Made by a program: the position numbers and the translations under genes
Assembly (NCBI RefSeq): GCF_003063645.1
Contig: NZ_NESJ01000009.1
Coordinates: 124,001 to 188,000 of the forward strand
Reading direction: 5' to 3'
Length of the DNA stretch: 64,000 bases
Source of the DNA: Limnohabitans sp. 2KL-51
GTDB taxonomy: Bacteria > Pseudomonadota > Gammaproteobacteria > Burkholderiales > Burkholderiaceae_C
Shown: one piece after another, positions 8,936 through 18,153 of the stretch
How the letters are laid out: each line of letters begins with the position of its first letter
Position numbering within the stretch: the first letter of the stretch is position 1
Notes under the pieces: generated by a model
The model's input: the letters and a program-made list of their open reading frames with translations, nothing else
Database searches by the model: none
What the model was told of the DNA's origin: nothing

Positions 8936-9888
8936 CAGTAACGGATCCTCGGATCAAGAAAGAGGTAGCTCAAATCGACCAGCAGGTTGATGAACACGTA
9001 GGCACAGGAAAACAGCAGGACCAAACCCTGAATCACTGGAAAGTCGCGGTTGAGCACCGCGTCCACCGTCAACTGGCCCAGCCCCGGGATGGCGTACACC
9101 GTCTCGGTCACCACCACCCCGCCAATCAACAAGGCCACGCCAATGCCGATCACGGTGACGATGGGCACGGCCGCATTGGCCAGCGCGTGGCGCAGCAGCA
9201 CCACCTGCTCGGTCAGGCCCTTAGCCCGTGCGGTGCGGATGTAGTCTTCGGTCAGGGCCTCGGACACGCTGGCCCGGGTGACCCGCGCAATCAGCGCCAC
9301 ATAAATCATGGCCAACGTCATCCAGGGCAGGATCAACTGCCGCATCCAATCCCATACGCCGACACTGCGCGGCCCGAACAAGGTCTTGTAGCCCTGTACC
9401 GGCAGCCATTCCAAACGAATGGCAAACAGGTAGATCAGCAGATAGCCCACCACAAACACCGGCACCGAAAACCCAGCCACCGAAAAACCGGACAGGATTT
9501 TGTCGAGCCAGCCCCCCATGCGCCAGGCCGCAATGGTCCCCAGCGGAATGGCCACGGCAATGGCCAGCACCAAGGTGCCCGCTGCCAGGGAAAGGGTCGG
9601 TTCGATGCGCTGCCCGATCAGCTCGGTGACGGGTTTGTTCAGGTAATACGAAAACCCCAGGTCGCCCTGAAACACCCGCCCGATCCAGATGAAGTATTGG
9701 GAAACGATGGAGCGATCCAGACCCAACTGTTCGCGGATGCGGTTGATGTCGTCGTTGGTGGCGCTGTTGCCGGCAATGACCGCAGCCGGGTCACCGGGGG
9801 CCAACCTCAGGATGAGGAAGACCACCAGCGACACGACGAGCAGGACCGGCAGCACCGCCAACAGGCGGCGCAGGACGAATTGAAACAT
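8935..9888 (-). CDS. Peptide-type ABC transporter permease (DppB-like)
   Basis: A 317-residue inner-membrane permease starting MFQFVLRRLLAVLPVLL, the usual DppB/OppB first membrane segment. It has the LGLDRSIVSQYFIWIGRVFQGDLG periplasmic region seen in the family and an EAA-type loop (EDYIRTARAKGL). About six membrane segments in all. It lies 14 bases after the binding-protein gene and overlaps the next permease by one base. Confidence 0.93.
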   Translation of the reverse strand: MFQFVLRRLLAVLPVLLVVSLVVFLILRLAPGDPAAVIAGNSATNDDINRIREQLGLDRSIVSQYFIWIGRVFQGDLGFSYYLNKPVTELIGQRIEPTLSLAAGTLVLAIAVAIPLGTIAAWRMGGWLDKILSGFSVAGFSVPVFVVGYLLIYLFAIRLEWLPVQGYKTLFGPRSVGVWDWMRQLILPWMTLAMIYVALIARVTRASVSEALTEDYIRTARAKGLTEQVVLLRHALANAAVPIVTVIGIGVALLIGGVVVTETVYAIPGLGQLTVDAVLNRDFPVIQGLVLLFSCAYVFINLLVDLSYLFLDPRIRY

Positions 9889-9902
9889 CGCTCAGGACCT
9901 GA

Positions 9903-11486
9903 TCAGTTTTTCTTGAGGTTCCACATGGCTGGGATACCGGGTGTTTCCAAAAGGCCACTCACATTGCTGCGAAGCACCGTGGGCTGACGGTATTGGCCCA
10001 AAGGTGCGTGGGTGGCTGTTTCAAAGGCCACGGCCTGAATCTGGCTGGCCAATTTCTTTTTCTCTTCGTTGGAGCCTGCACGGGCAAAACTGGCCTTCAA
10101 TGTCTCAAGGCGCGGCTCGTTTTGCCAACCGAACCAACCAGTGTCACCCTTGGCATTCAGCATGGCCATGGCCAATGGGTTAGTGATGTCGCCGGCCGTC
10201 CAAGCGGTCAGGAAAGCATTCCAGCCACCCGCTGCAGGCGCGTCTTTCTTGGCGCGGCGGGCCAACAATGAAGCCCAGTCCATTTGCTGGAAGTCCACCT
10301 TGAAGCCAGCGGCTTCGAGTTGCTGCTTGGCCACCAACGGGATCTTGGCGATCGAGGCCAAATCGGTCGGGCGCATCAAGAGCACAGGGGTGTTGTCGTA
10401 ACCCGCTTCTTTCAGCATTTCGCGGGCTTTGGCCGGGTTGGCGATGCCGGTGAAATAACCGGTGTTTTCATCCGCATAAATCGTACCGCAAGGGAAGATG
10501 CTGCGGCACAGCTTGCCCAACTCGGGCACGCCGATCTGGGTGTTGATGTAGGCCTGCTGACCGATGGCCACCATGGCCGCTTGGCGAATCTTGGGGTTGT
10601 CAAAAGGCTTGTGCAAGTGGTTGAAGCGCATGATGAACTGCAAGCCTGCTGGCGAGAAGTCATCGACCTTCAGGCCCTCGGTCTTCTTCAGGGTTTCGTA
10701 CTGCTCAAAGCTGGGCTGCTCAATCATGTCCACTTCACCCGCCTTGATGGCGTTGAACTGGGTTTGCGGGTCGCGGATGATGACCCACTCCACACGGTCA
10801 AAGTTGACTGGACGGCCACCGGCCATGCCGCTGGGCGCTTCGGTGCGCGACCTGTATTTGGTGTTGCGTGTGTACACCACGAGGGCACCGGGCTTGAATT
10901 CATCGGCTTTGAAGATGAAGGGCCCCGAACCAATGTGCTCCTTGATTTGCTCAGCACCGGGTGTGGCCGCAATGCGTGCGGGCATGATGAACGGCACGTT
11001 GGACGAGGCCTTGCCCAAGGCGTCGATCACGATGCCGCTGGGCTCCTTGAGGATCATTCGGAAGGTGCTCGCATCGGGTGTTTCGTAGCGGTCGATGAAG
11101 GTGTTCAGGATGCCGCCCATGGCGTCGCGGCTGGCCCAGCGCTTGAGCGAGGCCACCACGTCTTCGCTGGTCACTGGCTTGCCGTCATGGAACTCCAAGC
11201 CAGCGCGAAGTTTAAAAGTCCAGGTCTTTCGGTCGGTCGAGGTGGTGTAGGTGTCCACCATCTGGGGCTTGATGTTGCCCTGCGCGTCTTCAGAGAACAG
11301 CGTGTCGTAAATCATGTACGCATGGTTGCGCGTCACGTAGGCGGTGGTCCAGATGGGGTCGAGCACCGCCAGGTTGGCATGGGGCACAAAACGGAACACC
11401 TTGTTGTCTTGGGCTTGTGCCACCACAGGGGCCAGCAGGCTCAAACCCAACAAGCCGGTGGCGGCAAACATTACACGTCTCTTCAT
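9903..11486 (-). CDS. Peptide-type ABC transporter substrate-binding protein (SBP_bac_5)
   Basis: A 527-residue periplasmic binding protein of the DppA/OppA family. A basic N-terminus and hydrophobic core form a signal peptide, probably cut after AQA (about residue 25). The mature part opens with the family-typical LAVLDPIWTTAY and NHAYMIYDTLFSED, and has FKLRAGLEFHDGKPVTSEDV. It is first in the operon and captures the ligand for the two permeases and the double ATPase. The ligand is unknown; the downstream M81 protein and two amidases suggest a peptide or amide. The promoter must lie in the 158-base divergent region shared with the second amidase. Confidence 0.93.
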   Translation of the reverse strand: MKRRVMFAATGLLGLSLLAPVVAQAQDNKVFRFVPHANLAVLDPIWTTAYVTRNHAYMIYDTLFSEDAQGNIKPQMVDTYTTSTDRKTWTFKLRAGLEFHDGKPVTSEDVVASLKRWASRDAMGGILNTFIDRYETPDASTFRMILKEPSGIVIDALGKASSNVPFIMPARIAATPGAEQIKEHIGSGPFIFKADEFKPGALVVYTRNTKYRSRTEAPSGMAGGRPVNFDRVEWVIIRDPQTQFNAIKAGEVDMIEQPSFEQYETLKKTEGLKVDDFSPAGLQFIMRFNHLHKPFDNPKIRQAAMVAIGQQAYINTQIGVPELGKLCRSIFPCGTIYADENTGYFTGIANPAKAREMLKEAGYDNTPVLLMRPTDLASIAKIPLVAKQQLEAAGFKVDFQQMDWASLLARRAKKDAPAAGGWNAFLTAWTAGDITNPLAMAMLNAKGDTGWFGWQNEPRLETLKASFARAGSNEEKKKLASQIQAVAFETATHAPLGQYRQPTVLRSNVSGLLETPGIPAMWNLKKN

Positions 11487-11644
11487 GATCAGATCTCCAA
11501 AATAGGAACAGTTGAAAAATCATGATGACAGCTTTCAAAACGAACAAGCGTCACCTTTGCGCAAAACGGAGTCGGGGTTTTCACCAGTGGCCGATCGCCC
11601 TTCGAACGCTTTCATAATACAAACAAACCCGAGAGCATCACCAC

Positions 11645-13075
11645 ATGGTCAACCCTGATTCCTCTGCACTTAATTTGTCCCGCGCCATTCACATCAAGCA
11701 GGTGTCGTGCCAAGAAGTGATGCAATCCACCCTTGAACGCATTGCGCGCCTGAATCCGCAGTCCAATGCCATCGTCAGCCTGCAAGAACCCGAACTTTTG
11801 ATGGCACAAGCGCGTGAGCGCGATGCGCAACTCGCACGCGGCGAATCGATGGGCTGGATGCACGGCATGCCCCAAGCCATCAAGGACTTGGCCAATGCCC
11901 AAGGCCTGCGCACCACTTTGGGCAGCCCGCTCATGAAAGACTTTGTGGCCAGCGAAGATGGCCTCATGGTCCAACGTATCAAAGCGGCGGGCGCTATCGT
12001 GATCGGCAAGACCAACACGCCTGAATTCGGCCTGGGTTCGCACACCTTCAACGAAGTGTTTGGACCCACCCGCAACGCCTGGGACCCGAGCAAAACGGCC
12101 GGTGGCAGCAGCGGCGGCGCGGCCGTGGCACTGGCGCAACGCCTGCTGCCGGTGGCCGACGGCTCGGACTTCATGGGCAGTTTGCGCAATCCCGCGGGCT
12201 GGAACCATGTGTTCGGCCTGCGCCCCTCGCAAGGCCGTGTGCCCATGTCGCCCGCGCAAGACGTGTTCATCGCCCAACTGGCCACCGAAGGCCCCATGGC
12301 CAGGCATGTGGCTGACTTGGCCCTGCTGCTGTCAACCCAAGCGGGGGCACACCCTTCAAGCCCCTTGAGCCTGACCGGTGACCCGGCCGTATTTGCGGGG
12401 TCCTTGGACAGCGACCCCAAAGGCCAGCGCATTGGGTGGCTGGGCAACCTGCAAGGCTATTTGCCTATGGAGGACGGCATTCTCGAAGTTTGCCAATCGG
12501 CGCTGAAAAGCTTTTCGGGCATGGGCTGTGCGGTGGATGAAGCGCGGCTGGGCATGCCGCCTGAGCAAATCTGGCAAGCCTGGTTGGTCTGGCGGCAGGC
12601 TTTGGTGGGGCCGCGCATCGCGCCTTTCCTGATCAACCCCGCCAACCGGACGCACATCAAAGCCGAGGCGCTGTGGGAGCATGACCAATCCCTGGGCTTA
12701 ACGGGATCGCAATTGATGGCCGCTAGCGCCAGCCGCACGCGTTTTTACCTGAGCATGCTGGCCTTGTTTGAAAAATTCGACGTGCTGGCCATTCCGGTGG
12801 CCCAGGTCTGGCCTTTTGATGCGTCGCTGCGCTGGCCGCGAAGCATTGCGGGCCACCCCATGGACACCTACCACCGCTGGATGGAGGTCGTGATTTACGC
12901 CACCTTTGCGGGGCTGCCCTCGATCAGCGTGCCTGCAGGCTTTGGGGCGAACGGATTGCCCATGGGCCTGGCGCTGATCGGCAAACCGCAGGGCGACATG
13001 GACTTGTTGAAACTGGCCCACGCCTACGAGATGGCGAACCTGGAGATGATCAATCAGCGGCCGCCGGGCGTTTGA
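11645..13075 (+). CDS. Amidase signature family hydrolase (second copy in the locus)
   Basis: A 476-residue amidase with a complete triad: Lys80 in QAIKDL, Ser155 in GGSSGG, and Ser179 in GSDFMGSLR. The last loop differs from the commoner GTDxGGS, with Phe-Met where Gly-Gly is usual, so the pocket near the nucleophile may differ from that of the first amidase of this locus. It is transcribed divergently from the ABC operon and shares its control region. Substrate unknown; role inferred from context as amide hydrolysis of an imported compound. Confidence 0.9.
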   Translation: MVNPDSSALNLSRAIHIKQVSCQEVMQSTLERIARLNPQSNAIVSLQEPELLMAQARERDAQLARGESMGWMHGMPQAIKDLANAQGLRTTLGSPLMKDFVASEDGLMVQRIKAAGAIVIGKTNTPEFGLGSHTFNEVFGPTRNAWDPSKTAGGSSGGAAVALAQRLLPVADGSDFMGSLRNPAGWNHVFGLRPSQGRVPMSPAQDVFIAQLATEGPMARHVADLALLLSTQAGAHPSSPLSLTGDPAVFAGSLDSDPKGQRIGWLGNLQGYLPMEDGILEVCQSALKSFSGMGCAVDEARLGMPPEQIWQAWLVWRQALVGPRIAPFLINPANRTHIKAEALWEHDQSLGLTGSQLMAASASRTRFYLSMLALFEKFDVLAIPVAQVWPFDASLRWPRSIAGHPMDTYHRWMEVVIYATFAGLPSISVPAGFGANGLPMGLALIGKPQGDMDLLKLAHAYEMANLEMINQRPPGV

Positions 13076-13083
13076 ATGCATGG

Positions 13084-13105
13084 ACCCCGGGACTTCGCCC
13101 GGGGT
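13084..13105. terminator. GC-rich hairpin between convergent genes
   Basis: ACCCCGGG, six-base loop, CCCGGGGT: a perfect 8-bp stem nine bases after the amidase stop and 27 bases before the rhodanese stop. No clear T-run follows on either strand, so intrinsic termination is only plausible. Confidence 0.35.
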
Positions 13106-13131
13106 GTCAACGCCGACTCAAAAAACGCCCC

Positions 13132-13557
13132 TCAGTTTTGCTGCCAAGGCAGGCCGCGATAGCGCCACCCACCCTTGAGACCCCGGTGCGCCTGCGCGTC
13201 CGGGTCGCCCTCAAAGCCTTCGAGGATGTTGTACGCCTGCACCCCCAGTTCGGTGGCTCGTTGGGCGGCGGCAATGGAGCGCACGCCGCTGCGGCACAGC
13301 AGCAACAACTTTTTGCCGCCAGCGCCCACCGCTTGCACGCCCGCGTCAAAGTCGGGGTTCATGGCCATGCCGGGCCATTGTTTCCAGGCCAAGGCGTGCG
13401 CGCCGGGCACAAAGCCCACCCAGGCACGTTCAGCATCACTGCGCACGTCCACCAGTTCGGCCTCCCCCGACTGCACCCAGGCCCAAGCCTGCTCGGGCGT
13501 CACATCACCGGCATAACCGTTGGCAGCGACGGGTTGGGACGTGGCGGATGAAGTCAT
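13132..13557 (-). CDS. Rhodanese-like domain protein (sulfurtransferase)
   Basis: A single-domain 141-residue rhodanese. The active-site Cys88 sits in LLLCRSGVRS, the CRxGxR(S/T) loop that forms a persulfide during sulfur transfer. ELVDVRSDAE upstream is the usual CH2-like motif. There is no signal peptide, so it is probably cytoplasmic. It points toward the amidase and is separated from icmF by a short divergent region. Physiological acceptor unknown. Confidence 0.9.
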   Translation of the reverse strand: MTSSATSQPVAANGYAGDVTPEQAWAWVQSGEAELVDVRSDAERAWVGFVPGAHALAWKQWPGMAMNPDFDAGVQAVGAGGKKLLLLCRSGVRSIAAAQRATELGVQAYNILEGFEGDPDAQAHRGLKGGWRYRGLPWQQN

Positions 13558-13678
13558 GGCATTTGGTCCTGGTTGGTTGTATCAATCGGGTCTGAATCAT
13601 AGCTTTGTGCAACCCAGCCCTACACCAAACGGCTGTCAGTGACAGGACAGGCTGCAGCGGCTAAGATGCGGGTTTTGG

Positions 13679-13700
13679 TTGACGTTTACGTCAACGTCAA
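13679..13700. promoter_or_regulatory. Perfect inverted-repeat operator upstream of icmF
   Basis: TTGACGTTTACGTCAA is a perfect 7-2-7 inverted repeat, and a further ACGTCAA half-site follows directly. It starts 60 bases before the icmF ATG. It resembles the operators described for MerR-type LiuR regulators of branched-chain amino acid and acyl-CoA degradation in proteobacteria; that match is from memory. Its position argues that icmF starts at 13739 and not at the earlier in-frame ATG at 13679. Confidence 0.55.
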
Positions 13701-13738
13701 AGCCCGAGTCAAAAACCGCTTGCCACCGGAGTCGCCCC

Positions 13739-16700
13739 ATGACCGATCTGTCCGCCGAATTCAAAGCCCTGGCCGAATACCGCCCCACCCACAAGGTGCG
13801 TTTTGTCACCGCCGCTTCTCTGTTTGATGGCCACGACGCGGCCATCAACATCATGCGCCGCATTTTGCAGAGTATGGGTGCCGAAGTCATTCACCTGGGC
13901 CACAACCGCTCGGTAGACGAGGTGGTGACCGCCGCACTGCAAGAAGATGCGCAGGGCATCGCGATCAGTTCCTATCAGGGCGGGCACAACGAATATTTCA
14001 GCTACATGGTGGACCTGCTCAAAGCGCGGGGGGGTGAGCACATCCAAGTGTTTGGAGGCGGCGGTGGCGTGATCGTCCCGTCAGAAATACGGGCACTGGC
14101 GGCCCAAGGCGTGCGCATTTTCAGCCCCGAAGACGGCCAAAAAATGGGCTTGGCAGGGATGATCGGCGAGATGGTCATGCGCTGCGACAAAGACGTGAGC
14201 CCCCTGGCCCCCAAAGACGTGGCCGCGATTCAGGGCCACAGTGAAATGAACTGGCGCGCTTTGGCCCAGCTGATCACCGCGCTGGAGAACGACAAGGCCG
14301 ACGCGAAGGTGGTGGCGGCTGTGCGTGAGCAGGCGGCGACCAAAAAAGTGCCCGTGCTGGGCATCACCGGCACCGGCGGTGCGGGCAAGTCATCCCTGAC
14401 CGACGAGTTGATCCGCCGCCTGCGTTTGGACCAGGACGACGCGCTGCGCGTGGCGGTGATCTCGATCGACCCCTCGCGCCGCAAGAGCGGTGGCGCCTTG
14501 TTGGGCGACCGCATCCGCATGAACGCCATCGGCCCTTGGTCGCAAGGCCCGCGCGTGTTCATGCGTTCGCTGGCCACACGTGACTTTGGCAGTGAAATTT
14601 CAGCCGCTCTGCCCGATGTGGTGGCAGCCTGCAAGGTAGCGGGCTTTGACTTGATCGTGGTCGAGACCTCGGGCATTGGCCAGGGCGACGCCGCCATCGT
14701 GCCGCATGTTGACGTGCCCATGTACGTGATGACGCCCGAGTTCGGTGCGGCCAGCCAGCTCGAGAAGATTGACATGCTGGACTTTGCCGAGTTCGTGGCC
14801 ATCAACAAATTTGACCGCAAGGGATCATCAGACGCTCTGCGCGATGTGGCCAAGCAAGTGCAGCGCAACAAAGAGGCCTGGACCGTGCCGACCGAGCAAA
14901 TGCCGGTGTTTGGCACCATGGCGGCGCGCTTCAACGACGATGGCGTGACCGCACTGTACCAAGCCCTCAAAGCCCGATTGGCCGAACTGGGCATGAAGAC
15001 GACCGAAGGCCGTTTGCCCTTGGTCAGCGTACGCTACAGCACCCACCAGAATCCAGTGGTTCCCGGGGCTCGCACACGCTATCTGGCCGAGATCAGCGAC
15101 ACGGTGCGTGGCTACAAAAAGCGCGCCATCGATCAATCGCGACTGGCCCGCGAGATTCAGCAACTGCGCGCTGCCGCCCGCATGCTCGAAGTCGGCAAAT
15201 CCGGTCGCGCCAAAGCCGCCGAAGCCGCCATTGACCTGGCTGTGAGCCGCGAACAAACACAAGACCCCACAGCACGCAAGCTGCTGGCACAGTGGCCCGA
15301 TATGCAAAAAGCCTACGCGGGCGACGAGTACGTGGTGAAAATCCGCGACAAAGAGATTCGCACGGCGATCACCACCAAGTCGCTGTCGGGCACCACCATC
15401 CGCAAGGTGGCGCTGCCCCAATACGAAGACGACGGCGAAATCCTCAAGTGGTTGATGCTGGACAACGTGCCCGGCAGCTACCCCTACACAGCTGGCACCT
15501 TTGCCTTCAAGCGCGAGGGCGAAGACCCGACCCGCATGTTCGCGGGCGAAGGCGACCCGTTCCGAACCAACCGCCGCTTCAAGTTGGTGAGCGAAGGCTT
15601 GCCGGCCAAGCGCTTGTCCACCGCGTTCGACTCGGTCACGCTGTACGGCAACGACCCCGACCTGCGCCCGGACATCTACGGCAAGATCGGCAATTCGGGC
15701 GTGAACGTGGCCACGCTCGACGACATGAAGGTGCTGTACTCGGGCTTTGACCTGTGCAACCCCACCACCTCGGTGTCGATGACGATCAACGGCCCCGCGC
15801 CGTCCATTCTCGCCATGTTCATGAACACGGCCATCGACCAGAATATCGACAAGTTCAAGACTGAGAACGGCTGCGAACCCACCGAGACCGAAACCGCCAA
15901 GATCAAGGATTGGGTTCTGGCCAACGTGCGCGGCACGGTGCAGGCCGACATCTTGAAAGAGGACCAGGGCCAAAACACCTGCATCTTCTCGACCGAATTT
16001 TCGCTCAAAGTGATGGGTGATGTGGCGCAGTATTTTGTGCACCACGACGTGCGCAACTTCTACTCGGTGTCCATCTCGGGTTACCACATCGCTGAAGCCG
16101 GGGCCAACCCGATTTCGCAACTGGCCTTCACGCTGTCCAACGGTTTCACCTTTGTGGAAGCCTACTTGGCGCGCGGCATGCACATCGACGACTTCGCGCC
16201 CAACTTGTCGTTCTTTTTCAGCAACGGCATGGACCCCGAGTACACCGTCATGGGCCGTGTAGCACGCCGAATCTGGGCGGTGGCGATGAAAGAGAAGTAC
16301 GGCGCCAACGAGCGCAGCCAGAAGCTCAAGTACCACATCCAGACTTCTGGCCGTTCACTGCACGCACAAGAGATCCAGTTCAACGACATCCGCACCACGC
16401 TGCAAGCGCTGATCGCGATCTACGACAACTGCAACAGCCTGCACACCAACGCGTTTGACGAAGCCATCACCACGCCCACCGAAGACTCGGTGCGCCGTGC
16501 CATGGCGATCCAGATGATCATCAATCGCGAGTGGGGCTTGGCCAAAAACGAGAACCCGAGCCAAGGTGCCTTCATCATCGAAGAGCTGACCGAGTTGCTG
16601 GAAGAAGCCGTGCTGGCCGAGTTCGAAAAAATCGCCGAACGCGGCGGCGTGCTGGGCGCGATGGAAACCGGCTACCAGCGCGGCAAGATTCAAGACGAAT

Positions 16701-17029
16701 CCATGCACTACGAGATGCTCAAGCACACCGGCGAGCTGCCCATCATCGGCGTGAACACCTTCCGCAACCCCAAGGGCGACGCAGTCATGGAAACCCTGGA
16801 ACTGGCCCGCTCGACCGAAGAAGAAAAGCAGTCGCAGCTCCAGCGCTTGCAGGACTTCCACGCCCTGCACGCCAGTGAGTCGCCCGTAATGCTCAAACGC
16901 TTGCAAAAGGCCGTGATCGACAACGGCAACGTGTTCGAGGTGCTGATGGACGCGGTGCGGGTCTGCTCACTCGGCCAAATCACCAACGCCTTGTTCGAGG
17001 TGGGTGGTCAGTACCGACGCAACATGTGA
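13739..17029 (+). CDS. icmF: Fused adenosylcobalamin-dependent isobutyryl-CoA mutase
   Basis: Interconverts isobutyryl-CoA and n-butyryl-CoA (family members also take isovaleryl/pivalyl-CoA). The 1096-residue chain carries, in order, a B12-binding domain with the axial-histidine motif DGHDAA (His32), a G-protein chaperone domain (P-loop GTGGAGKSS near 211-219, NKFD later) and the mutase domain. Two positions that separate this enzyme from methylmalonyl-CoA mutase are as expected for IcmF: Phe601 in RMFAGEG, where methylmalonyl mutase has Tyr, and Gln745 in GQNTCIF, where it has Arg. Length matches the family. It is preceded by an inverted-repeat operator and converges with a beta-keto acid cleavage enzyme gene three bases downstream. 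Confidence 0.95.
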   Translation: MTDLSAEFKALAEYRPTHKVRFVTAASLFDGHDAAINIMRRILQSMGAEVIHLGHNRSVDEVVTAALQEDAQGIAISSYQGGHNEYFSYMVDLLKARGGEHIQVFGGGGGVIVPSEIRALAAQGVRIFSPEDGQKMGLAGMIGEMVMRCDKDVSPLAPKDVAAIQGHSEMNWRALAQLITALENDKADAKVVAAVREQAATKKVPVLGITGTGGAGKSSLTDELIRRLRLDQDDALRVAVISIDPSRRKSGGALLGDRIRMNAIGPWSQGPRVFMRSLATRDFGSEISAALPDVVAACKVAGFDLIVVETSGIGQGDAAIVPHVDVPMYVMTPEFGAASQLEKIDMLDFAEFVAINKFDRKGSSDALRDVAKQVQRNKEAWTVPTEQMPVFGTMAARFNDDGVTALYQALKARLAELGMKTTEGRLPLVSVRYSTHQNPVVPGARTRYLAEISDTVRGYKKRAIDQSRLAREIQQLRAAARMLEVGKSGRAKAAEAAIDLAVSREQTQDPTARKLLAQWPDMQKAYAGDEYVVKIRDKEIRTAITTKSLSGTTIRKVALPQYEDDGEILKWLMLDNVPGSYPYTAGTFAFKREGEDPTRMFAGEGDPFRTNRRFKLVSEGLPAKRLSTAFDSVTLYGNDPDLRPDIYGKIGNSGVNVATLDDMKVLYSGFDLCNPTTSVSMTINGPAPSILAMFMNTAIDQNIDKFKTENGCEPTETETAKIKDWVLANVRGTVQADILKEDQGQNTCIFSTEFSLKVMGDVAQYFVHHDVRNFYSVSISGYHIAEAGANPISQLAFTLSNGFTFVEAYLARGMHIDDFAPNLSFFFSNGMDPEYTVMGRVARRIWAVAMKEKYGANERSQKLKYHIQTSGRSLHAQEIQFNDIRTTLQALIAIYDNCNSLHTNAFDEAITTPTEDSVRRAMAIQMIINREWGLAKNENPSQGAFIIEELTELLEEAVLAEFEKIAERGGVLGAMETGYQRGKIQDESMHYEMLKHTGELPIIGVNTFRNPKGDAVMETLELARSTEEEKQSQLQRLQDFHALHASESPVMLKRLQKAVIDNGNVFEVLMDAVRVCSLGQITNALFEVGGQYRRNM

Positions 17030-17032
17030 ACC

Positions 17033-17965
17033 TCAGAAGTTCACCCGATCCCCGCCCTTGAGCGCCAGCATGCTGCGGGCCTCATCGGGTGTGGCGATCT
17101 CCAGGTTCAGGGCTTCGAGCACGGTGCGGATGCGCTGGACCTGCTGAGCACTGGACTCGGCCAATTTTCCTGGGCCAATCCACAGCGAGTCTTCCAGCCC
17201 CACCCGCACGTTCGAGCCCATGGCCGCACCAATGCTGGCCAACGCGATCTGGCCTTTACCAGCCCCCAAAATCGACCACTGGTAATCGTTGCCAAACAGG
17301 CGGTCGGCCGTGCGGCGCATGTGCATCAGGTCTTCGGGGTGCGGGCCGATGCCACCCAAAATGCCGAACACCGATTGCACAAACAAAGGCCCCGTGACCA
17401 GCCCCCGGTCACGAAAGTGCGCCAAGTTGTACAGGTGGCTGATGTCGTAGCACTCGAACTCAAAGCGGGTGCCGTTTTCGGTGCCCAGGCGCAAGATGGT
17501 CTCGATGTCGTTGTAGGTGTTTTTGAACACCAGATCGCGGCTTTTTTCCAAGTGCTCGCGCTCCCACTCGTGCTCAAAATTTTTGAAGCGGTCGAGCATG
17601 GGGAACAAGCCGAAATTCATAGAACCCATGTTGAGCGAAGCCACCTCGGGCTTGAAGGTCAGGGCCGGTTGCATGCGCTCATGCACCGTCATGTGCGGGC
17701 TGCCGCCGGTGGTCAGGTTGATGACGGCGTTGGTGCGGGCCTTGATCTTTTGCAAAAACGGCACAAAAAACGCCGGGTCTTGCGTGGGGCGGCCATCGGC
17801 CGGGTCACGGGCATGCAGGTGCAAGATGGCAGCACCCGCCTCTGCGGCGGCAATCGCCGCGTCGGCAATCTCGTCGGCGGTCACCGGCAAATGAGGTGAC
17901 ATGCTGGGGGTGTGAATGGCGCCGGTGGGGGCACAGGTGATGATGACTTTGCGGGCTTGACGCAT
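17033..17965 (-). CDS. Beta-keto acid cleavage enzyme (BKACE, DUF849 family)
   Basis: A 310-residue TIM-barrel enzyme of the family typified by 3-keto-5-aminohexanoate cleavage enzyme. It condenses a beta-keto acid with acetyl-CoA to give an acyl-CoA and acetoacetate (or an analogue). The zinc-binding HLHARDP motif (His49, His51), NLTTGGSPHMT, SLNMGSMNFG and VFGILGGIGPHPEDL are all present. The start at 17965 has an AGGAG site nine bases upstream and gives the usual N-terminus VIITCAPTGAIHTP; the longer open frame is not needed. The keto-acid substrate cannot be assigned; no lysine-fermentation genes are adjacent, so a carnitine- or other keto-acid role is as likely. Confidence 0.9.
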   Translation of the reverse strand: MRQARKVIITCAPTGAIHTPSMSPHLPVTADEIADAAIAAAEAGAAILHLHARDPADGRPTQDPAFFVPFLQKIKARTNAVINLTTGGSPHMTVHERMQPALTFKPEVASLNMGSMNFGLFPMLDRFKNFEHEWEREHLEKSRDLVFKNTYNDIETILRLGTENGTRFEFECYDISHLYNLAHFRDRGLVTGPLFVQSVFGILGGIGPHPEDLMHMRRTADRLFGNDYQWSILGAGKGQIALASIGAAMGSNVRVGLEDSLWIGPGKLAESSAQQVQRIRTVLEALNLEIATPDEARSMLALKGGDRVNF

Positions 17966-18153
17966 ATATAGGCTCCTGAAAGGGCTGCCCCGACAGAGCA
18001 GGGTATGCCGCGCAGCTTGCCCGACCCGAGGCCCTTGCGTGGTCACCTAGGCAACACCCCCACCCGAGCTTGAAATGAGGTCAGACAAACGACATGGAGA
18101 TGCAGCAAAATATCCAGACTTGATCCCATCAGATCGCCCGTCCAGGAATCTCC

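Noticed and set aside
14828..16336. 502-codon minus-strand open frame inside icmF
   Set aside because: Shadow of the mutase domain of IcmF; no recognisable motif and no ribosome-binding site.
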